Counted from the first letter of the stretch, positions 11,038-22,924 are shown. The stretch: DNA of 64,000 nt from Lathyrus oleraceus (GCF_024323335.1 NC_066584.1:433871408-433935407), one strand, 5' to 3'. Translations and numbers: made by a program. Notes: generated from the letters alone by a model not told the origin.

Positions 11038-12725
11038 CCCCAACTCCAGAACGAAAAGAGAACGAAAAACCGAGACGGAGACGGCCGGAAACCCTGGCAT
11101 AGCAACCCCGGAGAGTAGCCCAGAGAAGTCGGAGTGAAGAAGCCCTGACGGCCGCTCATCCGCACCGAAGTTACCGCCGCCCAACTCAACCCGATACCAA
11201 AAGTGACTTGCCAATTCAGCATTACCACTCCATTGCAAACAGGTTTGTGTATCATTATTGTTTTATGCTTCCAATTTGTAAATCTCTAAATACATAATAC
11301 ATCATGATTGAATTTTTGGATATGTAATTAGACTTTGCATGTGAATTCCAGTACGCCTGAATATCCTGAGTGTTTGACTATATTATTTCTGTAATTGAAT
11401 GCAATAAGGCATGCAGCATGCTGAGATCATACTGTTCTGAAATTCAAAACCCGCAGCCGCTCGCTAGCACATCGCTAAGCGAGCATGTAGCGAGCATTCG
11501 CTAGGACCTCGCTAGGCGAGGCAGAGGCGAACGGGACAGCCGTTGATATTTGTTATGTCCTATGCGTAACCTGGTCTATTCTATGTTAATTATGCACTGT
11601 TTTGCTTGACATTCATGCTGCTGTGTTTTCTTTTGCGGTGTAATCCTCGATTGCACCCTGATTGGTATTCTAACCCGTTTGCTGAATTTTGTAAAGGTTC
11701 ACATATCCCAGGAAAAGAGTGTTGTTTAGGCCTTCCACTTTATTTGTGGGATACCCTTATGAAGATCCACCCTAAATTGCTTAATTAATTTTAATGTATT
11801 AATTTTAATGTATTAATTTTAATGTATTGATTTTAATGTGGAGATTCATCCTAATCACCTAATTGACTTTAAAATATGATCTTTAAACATGTGATTTTGG
11901 ACCTCTTTTTGCTGCCCTACGGTATTACGGTATAACGGTCATGTCCCGCGAATGTAGGGATACACTTAGCAAAGATCCTTCGGTTAAATCATCATAAAAT
12001 AAATCATGGTCCCTCGGATGTTGCCTTCGAAAACACGATTTTGTCCCTCGATGACCCTTCGGTGTAGCCTACGGTTAAATGATGATCGTCCCTTCGAATG
12101 CTAAGGTATCCTTACAACTGTTGCCTTCAATGACCTATCGATGACCCTACGATGACCCTTAAACATCCAAAGGGTAAAATTACTTACTTCTCAATAGTAA
12201 GGACAGTTTTACCCTCATAAGGATAGGAAACGTTCATAACGACCTTAGGAAGGTATAACTCTCAATTGCTGGATCATAACCTAAAACATTTCCCACCCCT
12301 CACACTTTGCAAAATCCTAGAAAATCACCACTTGGTACACATTCACACTAGAATCATCACCAAGTTACATTTTTCTAAACCGTTTTCAAAATCAAACGAG
12401 ATAAATACTTTGTATACATTCATACGAGAATCATTACAAAGTTAAACTCTCTTTTCGAAACATTTTTAAACAATTCACCAACACTTTTCAGACAAAAATA
12501 TAAGTGATCCAGCAATTAAGAGCCCATGGATAACCATGGATACAAAGGGTGCTAATACCTTCCCTTTGTATAATGTACCTCCCGAACCCAAAATCTATTG
12601 AGGTCTTTCCTGTTCTTTTCCACCTTTCCTTATGGGATAAAAGAAAAGTCGGTGGCGACTCTTGCTATCCGCGACATTGCGATAAAAAGCAAAATACCCC
12701 AAGTCAGTTCACCGTATGACAGAAC

Positions 12726-12743
12726 TGGCGACTCTGCTGGGGA
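12726..12743 (+). other. Primer-binding site of the Ogre-type element
   Basis: TGGCGACTCTGCTGGGGA begins 4 bases after the 5' LTR and starts with the TGG that pairs with a tRNA 3' CCA. Ogre elements are reported to use an arginine tRNA; I could not check the tRNA match here. Confidence 0.7.
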
Positions 12744-13348
12744 CACTTTAAAAAGAGAGGTTACCTTAAAAACAAGATCACTTATTCCAAATTGTCTGAT
12801 TTACTTTTAAGGGATTGCTTGGGTATTTTTGAGTGAAAGATCCTACACCCGGATCTAGTGTACCTTAGGTAAGTAGCAATAGATCATCGCGACTATCCGG
12901 CGTATACTGGAATGGTTAAAATGATGGCTACGGTTAATGTGACACTTTGGATGTCCTGATGTTCCTCATGTTCACTTGAGAAAAAATTTGGCTTCCGCGT
13001 GGTGTCATTAAAGCATTAACCAGACCTTTAGAACCCTAATTGACTCATCCTGGCCATTAGAAAGTAGTGAGATAACTGACTTCGGTTCCGACTGGGGTTG
13101 GTTGAGACTCGATACTACACTCTTTGAGATTGGACTTTAGGGAAGCTTCGGTCAACCACTTGGTGTTGCACTGAAGTGGACTTAAAGGAAGGTCGGTGAT
13201 TTGAGATCCTTCTAGAACCCGGTTACTATTCTAGGACAGGTTGAACCAACTAAACTTCAGTGGGGAGGGTACTTACCTATGGAACTCATGCAAGCCTCAA
13301 AAATTAGGAATGATTGTTGTGTGACTTGCTTATGCGTGTTATTTACTT

Positions 13349-13412
13349 AACATCATAACATCATAACATCATAACATCATAACATCATAACATCATAACA
13401 TCATAACATCAT
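13349..13412 (+). repeat. 8-bp tandem repeat, eight perfect copies
   Basis: AACATCAT repeated eight times without error, 43 bases upstream of the ORF1 start codon, in the untranslated leader of the element. Confidence 0.97.
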
Positions 13413-13455
13413 TTCAAGGACTTAGGGATTTAACTTTGCTCTGTTTTGTAAGGCT

Positions 13456-14784
13456 ATGGCTCCCAGGAAGACTATCCGGATTAATCTTGTAGCAATCTCT
13501 CCTCAACTCAAGAACTTAGTGTCAGAACTTTCCGATCATGCGCAGTTCATCAAGAGACATGGTTCTCTTCTCAATTTAGTTACCACTGGGTTCAAAGAAG
13601 ATATGATGAGAGTTTTATTCCAGTTCTTCGACCCTAAACATCATTGCTTCACATTCCCAGATTATCAGTTGGTACCCACATTGGAAGAATTCTCCAGACT
13701 GCTTGGGATACCTATCCTTGATCAACTACCGTTCAGTGGTTTAGAAAAGGTTCCGAAGTCTGAAGAAGTTGCCGCAGCTTTACACATGACGAAGTCCGAC
13801 ATTGAAGCTAATTGGGTAACAAGGAGTGGAGTTAAGGGTTTACTTGCCAAATTCCTGACAAATAAGGCCCGAGAATTCTTAAAAGTTATGAATGTCCGTG
13901 CTTTCGAAGACATCCTGGCATTGCTAATCTATGGCTTGGTGTTATTCCCTAATCCAGACCAATTCATAGACATGAATGCTATTAAGATATTTCTCACTCA
14001 TAACCCTGTACCTACCTTGTTGGGAGACATTTTGCATTCCCTCCACACTCGTACCATGAAGAAGCAAGGGACTCTCATGTGCTGCATACCTTTGTTGTCT
14101 AGGTGGTTTATTTCGCACCTTCCTCAGTCGGTCTTGAAGAACGAGCAGAATTTGAAATGGTCTCAAAGGATAATGTCTCTCTCCCACCCAGACATCTGTT
14201 GGTGTCCTCAGTTCAAGGAAAATGTTACCATCATTGACCGTTGTGGCGAGTTCCCTAATGTACCACTCCTAGGAATAAGAGGAGGTATTACTTATAATCC
14301 TACTTTAGCTCTGCGACAGTTTGGTTGTGCTCGAAGAGATGGTCCACATGAAATGATCATCGAAGGCATTGTGTTCGACTATGACAACGATTCCCAAGGC
14401 CTCCGTCAAAGATTTGTACGAGCTTGGGGCATGGTGAAGAGAGGTACGTTAGGACAGAAAAATTCTATTCCTATGGAACCTTATCTCAGACGGGTACGCG
14501 CCAGAGCTCGTGAACTTGTCATGCCATATCTTGCAATCGGACCTCAGATTGTCGAACCTGAAACTGAAGGAGGTGCTCCTCAGATCATTCCTTATCCAGA
14601 TATGCCTACCAACGTTGAGGAACTAAAGAGATCCTGGATCCAGTTGAGAGAAGAAAGGGATACTTTCGAGACTCAGTTCGTCGCAGAAAGGAAGAAAGTG
14701 TTAGAACTTACCAGTCAGCTTAATGAGGAACGAAGACTCAATGCGTATCTTCGCCCAAAAAGAAGTCGCCCCTGGGAGACTTGA
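13456..14784 (+). CDS. Ogre ORF1 protein
   Basis: An intact 442-residue ORF lying between the 5' LTR and gag, where Ogre elements carry an additional ORF of unknown function. The N-terminal two thirds form an alpha-helical domain resembling plant mobile-domain/DUF7745-type proteins, with FDPKHHCFTFPDYQLVPTLE at residues 58-77 and LLGIPI just after. The C-terminus (about 385-435) is a coiled coil rich in Glu, Arg and Leu (LREERDTF, AERKKVLELTSQL). ATG at 13456 is the first in frame. It is in frame 1 while gag-protease is in frame 2, separated by 211 bases, so it would need its own translation start or its own transcript. The role is unknown. Open reading without stops, in an element only about 0.6% diverged between LTRs, suggests recent constraint. 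Confidence 0.85.
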   Translation: MAPRKTIRINLVAISPQLKNLVSELSDHAQFIKRHGSLLNLVTTGFKEDMMRVLFQFFDPKHHCFTFPDYQLVPTLEEFSRLLGIPILDQLPFSGLEKVPKSEEVAAALHMTKSDIEANWVTRSGVKGLLAKFLTNKAREFLKVMNVRAFEDILALLIYGLVLFPNPDQFIDMNAIKIFLTHNPVPTLLGDILHSLHTRTMKKQGTLMCCIPLLSRWFISHLPQSVLKNEQNLKWSQRIMSLSHPDICWCPQFKENVTIIDRCGEFPNVPLLGIRGGITYNPTLALRQFGCARRDGPHEMIIEGIVFDYDNDSQGLRQRFVRAWGMVKRGTLGQKNSIPMEPYLRRVRARARELVMPYLAIGPQIVEPETEGGAPQIIPYPDMPTNVEELKRSWIQLREERDTFETQFVAERKKVLELTSQLNEERRLNAYLRPKRSRPWET

Positions 14785-14995
14785 GCTTTCATTGTATTTT
14801 TATTATTATTCCTTTTGTAATGAACATTGATCAAAGAAATTAGCAATAAACATTTCTCTCTTGTTGGTGATTTACGCAAAGTTAAATTCCAAAAGTCCTT
14901 GAAAACATTTCATGCATTGCATAACATAACATAACACTGCATAACAGGTATTCTACAAGTTCAATGTTCTCACGGTCTTCATTACAAATAGAAAA

Positions 14996-17900
14996 ATGGA
15001 TCTCGAACAAACTGTCAAAGATCTCCAGACTCAGAATGCTCAATTCAAGGAGATGATGCTAAGCTTATCCAAGGGGCAGGAGGAGCTGAAGGCTCTTTTG
15101 CTCGAAAAGAAGAAAGACAAGAAAGCTGTGAGTTTCATTAACCCGGGAAGAAGGCGTAAAGGACAGGCCGCAGGAGTCAAGTTTGGAATCCCGAATGGTC
15201 CAGAAGAGGGGGTGGAGAATGATTCAGAGGAAGAGAATGCTGATTTCTCCAACCCTGAGGATGACGATGAAGATTATGAAAATGAACAGTACTCTCCAAG
15301 AGATGATAAGTACAAGTTGCTGGAAGAACGTATGCTAGCTATGGAGGGTCAGAAGGCGCCCGGTCTGGATTTCGAAAGTTTGGGTCTGGTCTCCGATGTG
15401 ACCATTCCTCGCAAATTCAAAATCCTCACTTTCACTAAGTACGATGGTGCGTCTTGTCCTCAGATGCATCTGAGAGCTTATGTGAGAAAGATTCAGCCGC
15501 ATACCACTGACAGGAAGCTATGGATCCATTTCTTCCAAGAGAGCCTGTCTGGCACACAGTTGGAATGGTATTATCAGCTCGAGAGCTCTGACATCCTCAC
15601 CTGGACTGATTTAGCAACAGCTTTCTATAAACAGTACCAGTATAACTCTGAACTAGCGCCTACCCGGCTACAGTTGCAGAATATGACTATGGGATCTACA
15701 GAAAGCTTTAAAGAATATGCTCAAAAGTGGAGAGATTTGGCTGGCAGAGTCAAACCCCCTATGACTGACAGAGAATTGGTGGACATGTTCATGGGCACAC
15801 TGACCGGCCCCTTCTACAGCCATCTACTAGGAAGTTCTTCATCAGGTTTCACTGAACTTATATTGACAGGTGAACGTGTTGAAAGCGGCATCCGAAGTGG
15901 AAAGATACAGGCGGCTACCTCTGCAAGCACCAAAAGGTCCTATCAGGGGAGGAACGAATCAAATGCTGTGTACGGTCAAAAGGGTCGTAACAAGAAAAAC
16001 CGTGACCACGACATTGGAGCAGTTACGATTGCAACACCACCATCTCAAAACTTCCAGCCCAAACAAGACAGGCCAAGAAGGCAGTTCACCAGGATCAATA
16101 TGACCTTGGCACAGGCACTGCAGGGAATGCTAAAGGCAAATTTGATCACCCTCAGAGATCCTCCTACGAATCCCAACACTACTTCTTCTCGTTATAACCC
16201 TAATGCCAGGTGCGCATATCACTCCGATAGCCCCGGGCATGATACAAACGATTGCTGGTCATTGAAGAATAAGATTCAGGATATGATCGAAGCTGGAGAA
16301 ATTGAGTTTGAGCCTCCGGAGACTCCTAATGTCATCACTGCTCCTATGCCTAACCATGACAAGACCGTTAATGCTATGGATGACGATTCTCACATTTCCA
16401 ATGTGGCGGACTTAACATCTCCTCTCCCGATCATAAAGAGGAATTTATTGCAAGCTGGTTTATTTCCAGGTTGTGCTGAAGATTGCAATCTCTGCATACT
16501 CCGGCCCGAGGACTGTTTGAAATTGAAGAATGGTATTCAACGGCTGATGGACGATCGTACAGCTCTCTTCGAAAGGATTCCTAAGGCGGAAAACCCTATT
16601 GAAGAAATATTTGTGATTGCTAGGTCCAAAGTTCCAGTGAAGATTACCGCTACCAGGGCGCCTGTGAAGATTACTGCTGAGCCCAGGGTTGCTCCCCTAA
16701 TCATCACTGCACCTGGCCCGATCCCGTATTCCTCAAGCAAAGCTATCCCGTGGAATTATGGCGGTGATGTTTACGTCCATGGCGTGAAGCAAGTGGATAA
16801 TGCTGCTAATACTAGTGGCATTGTTGGGACTAGTAAAATTACTCGAAGCGGAAGGATCTTCTCTCCAGAAATCTCACCTCCTGTCCTTGAAACTCGAGGA
16901 AAGGAACCAGTCAATCCTTCTCAGTCAGAGACACCGGTCGAAGTTACTCCCGAAGATGTTGCCAAACAAGAAATGGAAGAAGTGTTGAAAATCATTCGCA
17001 AGAGTGATTTCGATGTGGTAGAACAGTTGGGGCATACCCCGTCTAAGATCTCGATGTTATCCTTGCTGTTATCTTCTGAATCTCATGCCAATGCATTGAT
17101 AAATTTCTTGAAGACCGCTCATGTACCTCAGGAGACATCTGTCGATCAGTTCGAACATTATGTTGCTCACTTGGCTGTTGACAATGGCCTAGGCTTTTCC
17201 GACGCTGATCTGACACCAGCAGGAAAGAATCACAATAAAGCCCTGCATATCTCCATTGAGTGTAGGGGAATCACTTTGTCTCATGTGTTGATCGATAATG
17301 GCTCTTCCTTGAATGTGCTGCCGACAACTGTGCTGGATAAGCTGGATTGTAAAAGCATTGAACTGAAACCTAGTGACATTGTGGTACGTGCTTACGATGG
17401 TGCGAAGAGTGTTGTCCATGGCGAAGTAGTCCTTCCTATCAAGATAGGACCTCAAGTCTTCAACACTACCTTCCATGTAATGAACATTCGTCCTGCCTAT
17501 TCCTGCTTACTGGGACGCCCTTGGATTCATGGGGTAGGCGCTGTAGCCTCGTCTCTCCATCAAAAGTTGAGGTATCCCGCAAAGGGCAAAATTGTCACCG
17601 TGTGTGGAGAAGAAGAGTACATTGTCAGTAGTGTGCATACCTTCAGATACGTCGAGATGGATGGTGAATTCATTGAGACTCCTTGTCAGTCATTTGAAGT
17701 AGTTCCTCCGACCAATCCTGTCCTTAAGCCAACTTCCTGTGTACCCAAGGTTATTCGTGCTCCTCCTGCTATGATTTCTCTGAAGGACGCTCAAGCTGTG
17801 GTTGAAGATGGTGGTCGTACTGGATGGGGTCAATTGATCGACGTACCGTACAAGTCTGACAAATTTGGCCTGGGGTTCAGCTCTGACAAGAGTCAAATTA

Positions 17901-18022
17901 ATGCTGTAGAAGATGCTGACAGCGATTGCGACCTGGATAGCTGGATTTTCCCAACAATTGGTGACGGACTCAATAATTGGAAGGCTGAATACACTATCCC
18001 GATTTCCTTTAGTCAGGAGTAA
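14996..18022 (+). CDS. Ogre gag-protease polyprotein
   Basis: A 1008-residue ORF. Residues 1-35 are coiled coil and 40-105 are charged, with an acidic run. About 165-300 form the retrotransposon capsid domain, including LEWYYQL, AFYKQY and FKEYAQKWRDLA. At 406-420, CAYHSDSPGHDTNDC is a C-x2-H-x5-H-x4-C zinc-knuckle variant. The aspartic protease lies at about 740-860, with LIDNGSSLNVLP (catalytic Asp near 767; Asn replaces the usual Ser/Thr before Gly) and a later LLGRPWIH flap-like segment. The unspliced product stops at 18020-18022. Splicing at 18019 would bypass this stop and join pol in frame, so this ORF probably yields both a short Gag-Pro and a long Gag-Pro-Pol product. Start choice: first ATG in frame, AAAAATGG context. 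Confidence 0.9.
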   Translation: MDLEQTVKDLQTQNAQFKEMMLSLSKGQEELKALLLEKKKDKKAVSFINPGRRRKGQAAGVKFGIPNGPEEGVENDSEEENADFSNPEDDDEDYENEQYSPRDDKYKLLEERMLAMEGQKAPGLDFESLGLVSDVTIPRKFKILTFTKYDGASCPQMHLRAYVRKIQPHTTDRKLWIHFFQESLSGTQLEWYYQLESSDILTWTDLATAFYKQYQYNSELAPTRLQLQNMTMGSTESFKEYAQKWRDLAGRVKPPMTDRELVDMFMGTLTGPFYSHLLGSSSSGFTELILTGERVESGIRSGKIQAATSASTKRSYQGRNESNAVYGQKGRNKKNRDHDIGAVTIATPPSQNFQPKQDRPRRQFTRINMTLAQALQGMLKANLITLRDPPTNPNTTSSRYNPNARCAYHSDSPGHDTNDCWSLKNKIQDMIEAGEIEFEPPETPNVITAPMPNHDKTVNAMDDDSHISNVADLTSPLPIIKRNLLQAGLFPGCAEDCNLCILRPEDCLKLKNGIQRLMDDRTALFERIPKAENPIEEIFVIARSKVPVKITATRAPVKITAEPRVAPLIITAPGPIPYSSSKAIPWNYGGDVYVHGVKQVDNAANTSGIVGTSKITRSGRIFSPEISPPVLETRGKEPVNPSQSETPVEVTPEDVAKQEMEEVLKIIRKSDFDVVEQLGHTPSKISMLSLLLSSESHANALINFLKTAHVPQETSVDQFEHYVAHLAVDNGLGFSDADLTPAGKNHNKALHISIECRGITLSHVLIDNGSSLNVLPTTVLDKLDCKSIELKPSDIVVRAYDGAKSVVHGEVVLPIKIGPQVFNTTFHVMNIRPAYSCLLGRPWIHGVGAVASSLHQKLRYPAKGKIVTVCGEEEYIVSSVHTFRYVEMDGEFIETPCQSFEVVPPTNPVLKPTSCVPKVIRAPPAMISLKDAQAVVEDGGRTGWGQLIDVPYKSDKFGLGFSSDKSQINAVEDADSDCDLDSWIFPTIGDGLNNWKAEYTIPISFSQE

Positions 18023-18254
18023 TTGTTATTGTCTATTTTAGTGTTGCAAATTTTTGTTTTTGAACTTCTCCAAGCGTTGTGTCTATGCCCGGGGCACAAT
18101 AGCTAGTTTGTTAAGGGTTTTGTCATTTTCATAAGCATATTCATATTCAATAAATCAATGGACTTTTTGCATTCAAATATTGCGCTCTTTATCTTTTCTG
18201 TCATCTTCCAAACGAGCTATGTTTTCTTACACACACTCACGTAACGAATTGCAG
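18019..18254 (+). other. Predicted intron between protease and RT
   Basis: The donor is GA|GTAATT, overlapping the gag-protease stop codon. The acceptor is TTGCAG|A at 18249-18254. The 236-bp stretch is U-rich. Removing it leaves two bases of a codon upstream and one downstream, restoring one continuous frame from protease into RT, while the unspliced message ends at 18022 and has a further stop at 18151-18153 in the pol frame. Ogre elements are known to carry a partially spliced intron at this place. Assignment here rests on splice signals and frame only. Confidence 0.75.
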
Positions 18255-21200
18255 ATCCATACCCACTCTGGATCCTGTTGACAATAGTTCTACTACTGTT
18301 CATTATGACTTTGAAAATCCGATCTACCAAGCCGAGGATGGAAGTGAGGAAGATTGCGAAGTACCTGGAGAACTTGCCAGACTGTTACTGCAGGAAGAAA
18401 GGACTATACAGCCACACGAGGAGTCAGTTGAGACTGTAAATCTGGGTACCGAAGTAGACAAGAAAGAAGTCAAAATAGGAGCAGGCTTGGAAAACAGTGT
18501 CAAAAGAAGGTTGATTCAGATGTTACATGACTATGTAGAGATTTTTGCTTGGTCTTATGACGACATGCTAGGACTGGATACTGATATAGTAGTACATCGG
18601 CTGCCAACGAGGGAAGATTGTCGTCCTGTTAAGCAAAAGGTTCGTCGCATGCGTTCTGAAATGTCTGAGAAAATCAAAGCCGAGGTGATGAAACAATTTG
18701 ATGCAGGTTTTTTGGCTGTTACTTCTTATCCTCAATGGGTTGCTAATGTGGTACCAGTGCCAAAGAAGGATGGTAAGGTGCGAATGTGTGTAGATTACCG
18801 AGACCTGAATAAAGCGAGTCCCAAGGATGACTTTCCACTCCCGCACATTGATGTTCTGGTAGATAACACCGCTCAACACAAGGTGTTCTCATTCATGGAT
18901 GGATTCTCAGGTTACAACCAGATTAAGATGGCGCCTGAGGACATGGAGAAAACTACGTTTGTGACGCAATGGGGCACGTTCTGTTATAAAGTAATGCCAT
19001 TTGGTTTAAAGAATGCAGGGGCAACGTACCAGCGTGCTATGGTGGTTTTGTTCCATGATATGATCCATCATGAAATAGAAGTATATGTGGATGACATGAT
19101 AGCCAGATCTCATACTGAGGAGGAACATCTCGATCATTTATACAAACTGTTCGAGAGGTTGAAGAAATACAAGTTGAGATTGAACCCGAACAAATGCACC
19201 TTTGGAGTAAGATCCGGTAAACTCTTGGGATTTATTGTCAGTGGCAGAGGAATCGAGGTTGACCCAGCCAAGGTGAGAGCTATTCAAGAAATGCCAGTTC
19301 CCAGTACAGATAAAGAAGTCAGAGGTTTCTTGGGACGCTTGAATTACATTGCCCGATTTATCTCCCATTTGACCGCCACCTGCAAACCCCTCTTCAAGCT
19401 ACTGAGGAAAAATCAAGAGATGATATGGAATGAGGAATGTCAAGAAGCTTTTGACAAAATCAAGGAGTATCTTCAAAAACCTCCCATTCTGATGCCACCA
19501 GTTGAAGGAAGACCTTTAATCATGTACTTGACCGTGTTAGAAAATTCAATGGGGTGTGTGTTGGGACAACATGACGAGTCTGGCCGAAAAGAGCATGCCA
19601 TATACTACCTTAGCAAAAAGTTTACCGACTGTGAAACAAGATACTCACTGCTCGAGAAAACTTGTTGTGCTTTGGCCTGGGCTACTCGCCGACTAAGACA
19701 ATACATGTTGAATCATACCACTTTATTGATTTCTAAGATGGATCCTATCAAATACATATTTGAGAAACCCGCTCTCTCCGGAAGAATAGCAAGATGGCAG
19801 ATGATTCTAATAGAGTACGACATCCAGTATACTACCCAGAAAGCAATCAAAGGAAGCGTACTAGCCGATCATTTGGCTCATCAAGCAATGGATGATTACC
19901 AATCTATGAATTTTGAGTTCCCAGATGAGGATGTCATGCTTGTTACTGATTATGAAGAACCTGGACCGGATGAAGGACCCGAACTAGGATCCCGATGGAC
20001 TATGGTTTTCGATGGGTCTGCTAATGCATTGGGCAATGGTGTTGGTGTGGTAATCATTTCTCCCGAGGGTTACCATACGCCTTTCACTGCTAGACTATGT
20101 TTTCATTGTACCAATAATATGGCTGAGTATGAAGCATGTATTTTGGGACTCAAGGCTGCTATAGACCGGCGGGTCAAGTTTTTGAGTGTGTACGGAGACT
20201 CAGCATTAGTAATCAGTCAGATCAAAGGAGAATGGGACACTAAGCATCCGAATCTCATCCCTTACCGAGAACGGGTGATGACATTAATCCCATACTTTGA
20301 AGAGATTACATTCGAACATATCCCACGAGAAGAGAATCAGTTGGCGGACGCATTGGCTACCATGTCATCTATGTTCAGAGTCAGATGGGACAACGAAGCT
20401 CCCATGATCACCATTGGGCGATTGGATGAACCAGCACATTGTTATGAGCTTAATACTGATGAAGTGGAAGAGAAACCTTGGTTCCACGAAGTAAAAAGAT
20501 ATTTAGAAACTCAGGAGTACCCTGAGGGGGCATCTATCAATGATAGAAAATTCCTGAGGAAGTTCTCTGCTAAATTCTTTTTGAGTAATGGAGTATTATA
20601 CAAACGTAACCACGATTCGACTTTGCTTTGCTGTGTGGATAAAAAGGAAGCAGAAAAGATTATGGAAGACATGCATGACGGTATTTTTGGGACTCATTCT
20701 AGTGGGCATACGATGGCCAAGAAGATTATGAGATCAGGGTATTATTGGTCTACCATGGAAGCTGATTGCCATCATCACTCCAGAACCTGTCACAAGTGCC
20801 AGATATATGCGGATAAAGTACATGCACCTCCTGTTCCATTGAACGTGTTGACTGCACCTTGGCCCTTTGCAATATGGGGCATTGATATGATTGGGGAGAT
20901 TAAACCTACTGCTTCTAATGGACATCGCTTCATCCTTGTCGCTATTGATTACTTTACAAAGTGGGTAGAGGCCGCCTCATTTGCTTCTGTCACCAAGAAT
21001 GTGGTGGCACGGTTCATCAAGAATAGTCTTATTTGTCGGTATGGTATCCCTGAAAGGATTATCACCGACAATGGTACTAATTTGAACAACAAGATGATTA
21101 CTGAACTCTGCACGCAGTTCAACGTAAAGCACCATAACTCTTCTCCGTACCGACCAAAGATGAATGGCGCTGTAGAAGCTGCTAATAAGAATATCAAGAA

Positions 21201-21726
21201 GATCATACAAAAGATGACGGTGACGTACAAAGACTGGCATGAGATGTTACCGTTTGCTCTTCATGGCTATCGCACTTCAGTACGCACTTCGACAGGAGCA
21301 ACTCCTTTCTCTTTAGTCTACGGAATGGAATCCGTTTTACCAGTGGAAGTTCAGATTCCCTCTCTAAGAATCATGAAAGAGGCGGGCTTAGATGAAGAGG
21401 AATGGATTCAGACTCGACTCGATCAGATAAACTTGATTGATGAGAAGAGACTTGCGGCTGTTTGTCATGGACAGATATATCAGAAGCGCATGACCCAGGC
21501 ATTTAACAAAAGAGTCAAGAGACAGGTATATCGAATTGGCGACTTGGTAATAAAGCGTATCATTCTACCACAGGGTGATCCCAGAGGCAAATGGATTCCC
21601 ACGTACGAAGGGTCGTTTGTAGTTAAGAAGGTATTCTCTGGTGGAGCCATGATACTAGCTACAATGGACGGCGAAGACTTCCCGCATCCCGTGAACGCAG
21701 ACATAGTCAAAAAATACTACGCATAA
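18255..21726 (+). CDS. Ogre pol: RT, dual RNase H, integrase
   Basis: Open from the predicted acceptor to the TAA at 21724-21726. Numbering residues from 18487, RT spans about 35-290, with FCYKVMPFGLKNAGATYQRA and the catalytic YVDDM near 200. A first RNase H follows at about 345-430 (ending ALAWATRRLRQYML). A second, archaeal-type RNase H lies at about 505-630, with FDGS, AEYEA, YGDS and ADALA carrying the acidic residues; the dual RNase H defines the Tat clade. Integrase has an HHCC zinc finger (CHHHSRTCHKCQ) and catalytic D800, D861 and E897, a D-D(35)E spacing, then a basic C-terminal module to about 1075. All catalytic residues are present. The in-frame start at 18487 is not a normal ATG, supporting expression by splicing from gag-protease. 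Confidence 0.92.
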
Positions 21727-22920
21727 AAGAGACCTGCTAGGTCGACGTACCTAGGCAAAAGTAAGGGCATCCCGGCGAACCAAAAAGGTTCGGGCAAAAA
21801 TTAGGGATAAACATAAAAAATGTGCACCCGACAAGTCGAAAACCTGAAAAGGCGGCTTGGGCAAAAAGGGGTAGCCTGGGGGATTGAAAACCTGAAAAGG
21901 CGGTCCAGGCAAAAATTAGGGATTAAAGCGTATGACTATGTCCCGTTCTCAGACAGCTTCATCCAAGTTCAAAGGACTGAACAAGCTAATCACTTCTATC
22001 CGACAGCAGGAGATGAGAGGCTTGAAGACATAATGGCAGTAGTGGAATTAAAGTCAATAGGACGTTTTCGGCATAACTTTCTCTTTGTTTTCTTGACAAT
22101 TTCCTCTTACTAGGATTTTTGTCTCCTTGTACACAAATTGCCTGTTTATAGGCCCTCTTTCGAAATCAATATAATTTTAGTTTAAAAAAAAAATGCTCTT
22201 GTTTTACTTTCTCTGTTTTGTTTGCATAAACGTCCATTGATTTAATTCGAATTAATATATGCATTTGGATATGATCGATGTTTACCAAAAATGCATGCAT
22301 AAAATAGAAATAGCGATTACTACTAGGCTTCAGGATCGAGGAGAAGGTCTAATCATGCTTTCCAATGAATCCGTTGCTAATCCTATTCCCCAGCAAAGCC
22401 AGTCATTCCCAGAGGAGAGTGGCATTACTAGACAAATGGGTCATCTCTTCCACCCCCAGCCCGGCTTCTGTTGAACATTTCTACCATCAGACAGAAATCA
22501 AGCATCCCCGGCTAAGAAAGGGTCATCAATACAAATATCTCCGACCAGAAGACTGAGATTTATTTTCCCAGTAGAGTCCCCTGACACATAATTCATTCAT
22601 TTCATAACATATACATGCATACAAATGTTCGCATTTATTTCAGACGCATAATTCATTCATTACATCATTTCACAGCACACGCATGCATACAACATTTGCA
22701 TCTCATGCGTCATGGCATGGCATGGAGCTAATTTTATTTTTCAGGTTAATTATCCTCTTGATACAATCAAAACAAAGGTCCATTCAGACGGACATCCTTA
22801 TCAATTACATTCAGGATTCAACTACATCTTTCAGATATACTCCATGTCAACATTCATTCTGACATCCTCCTAACGATGGCATCTATAAGCCCATCCCAGA
22901 CATTTATTACAAATACAACA
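21727..22920 (+). other. Ogre 3' untranslated region, proximal part
   Basis: Contains two copies of a GAAAACCTGAAAAGGCGG block (about 21838 and 21887) each leading into GGCAAAAA and AGGGAT-type sequence, then A/T-rich stretches. Small ORFs (21820-22113, 22259-22474) show no domain or motif and I do not call them genes. Confidence 0.6.
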
Positions 22921-22924
22921 TATA

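Larger units (their letters stand above)
10730..12721 (+). repeat. 5' LTR of the Ogre-type element
   Basis: A 1992-bp repeat matching 23902-25882. U3 holds a compound short repeat at 10869-10968 and a TATA box at 11030-11037. A second cluster of CGCTAG/GCGAGC motifs lies at about 11458-11530, and a triple TTTTAATGTATTAA repeat at about 11789-11840. The short ORFs at 11010-11255 and 11606-11788 recur in the LTRs and look incidental. Confidence 0.95.

Noticed and set aside
11010..11255. 81-codon minus-strand ORF in the Ogre LTR, repeated at 24171-24416
   Set aside because: It is present in both LTRs only because they are copies of each other. It runs antisense across the TATA box and leader, with no domain.
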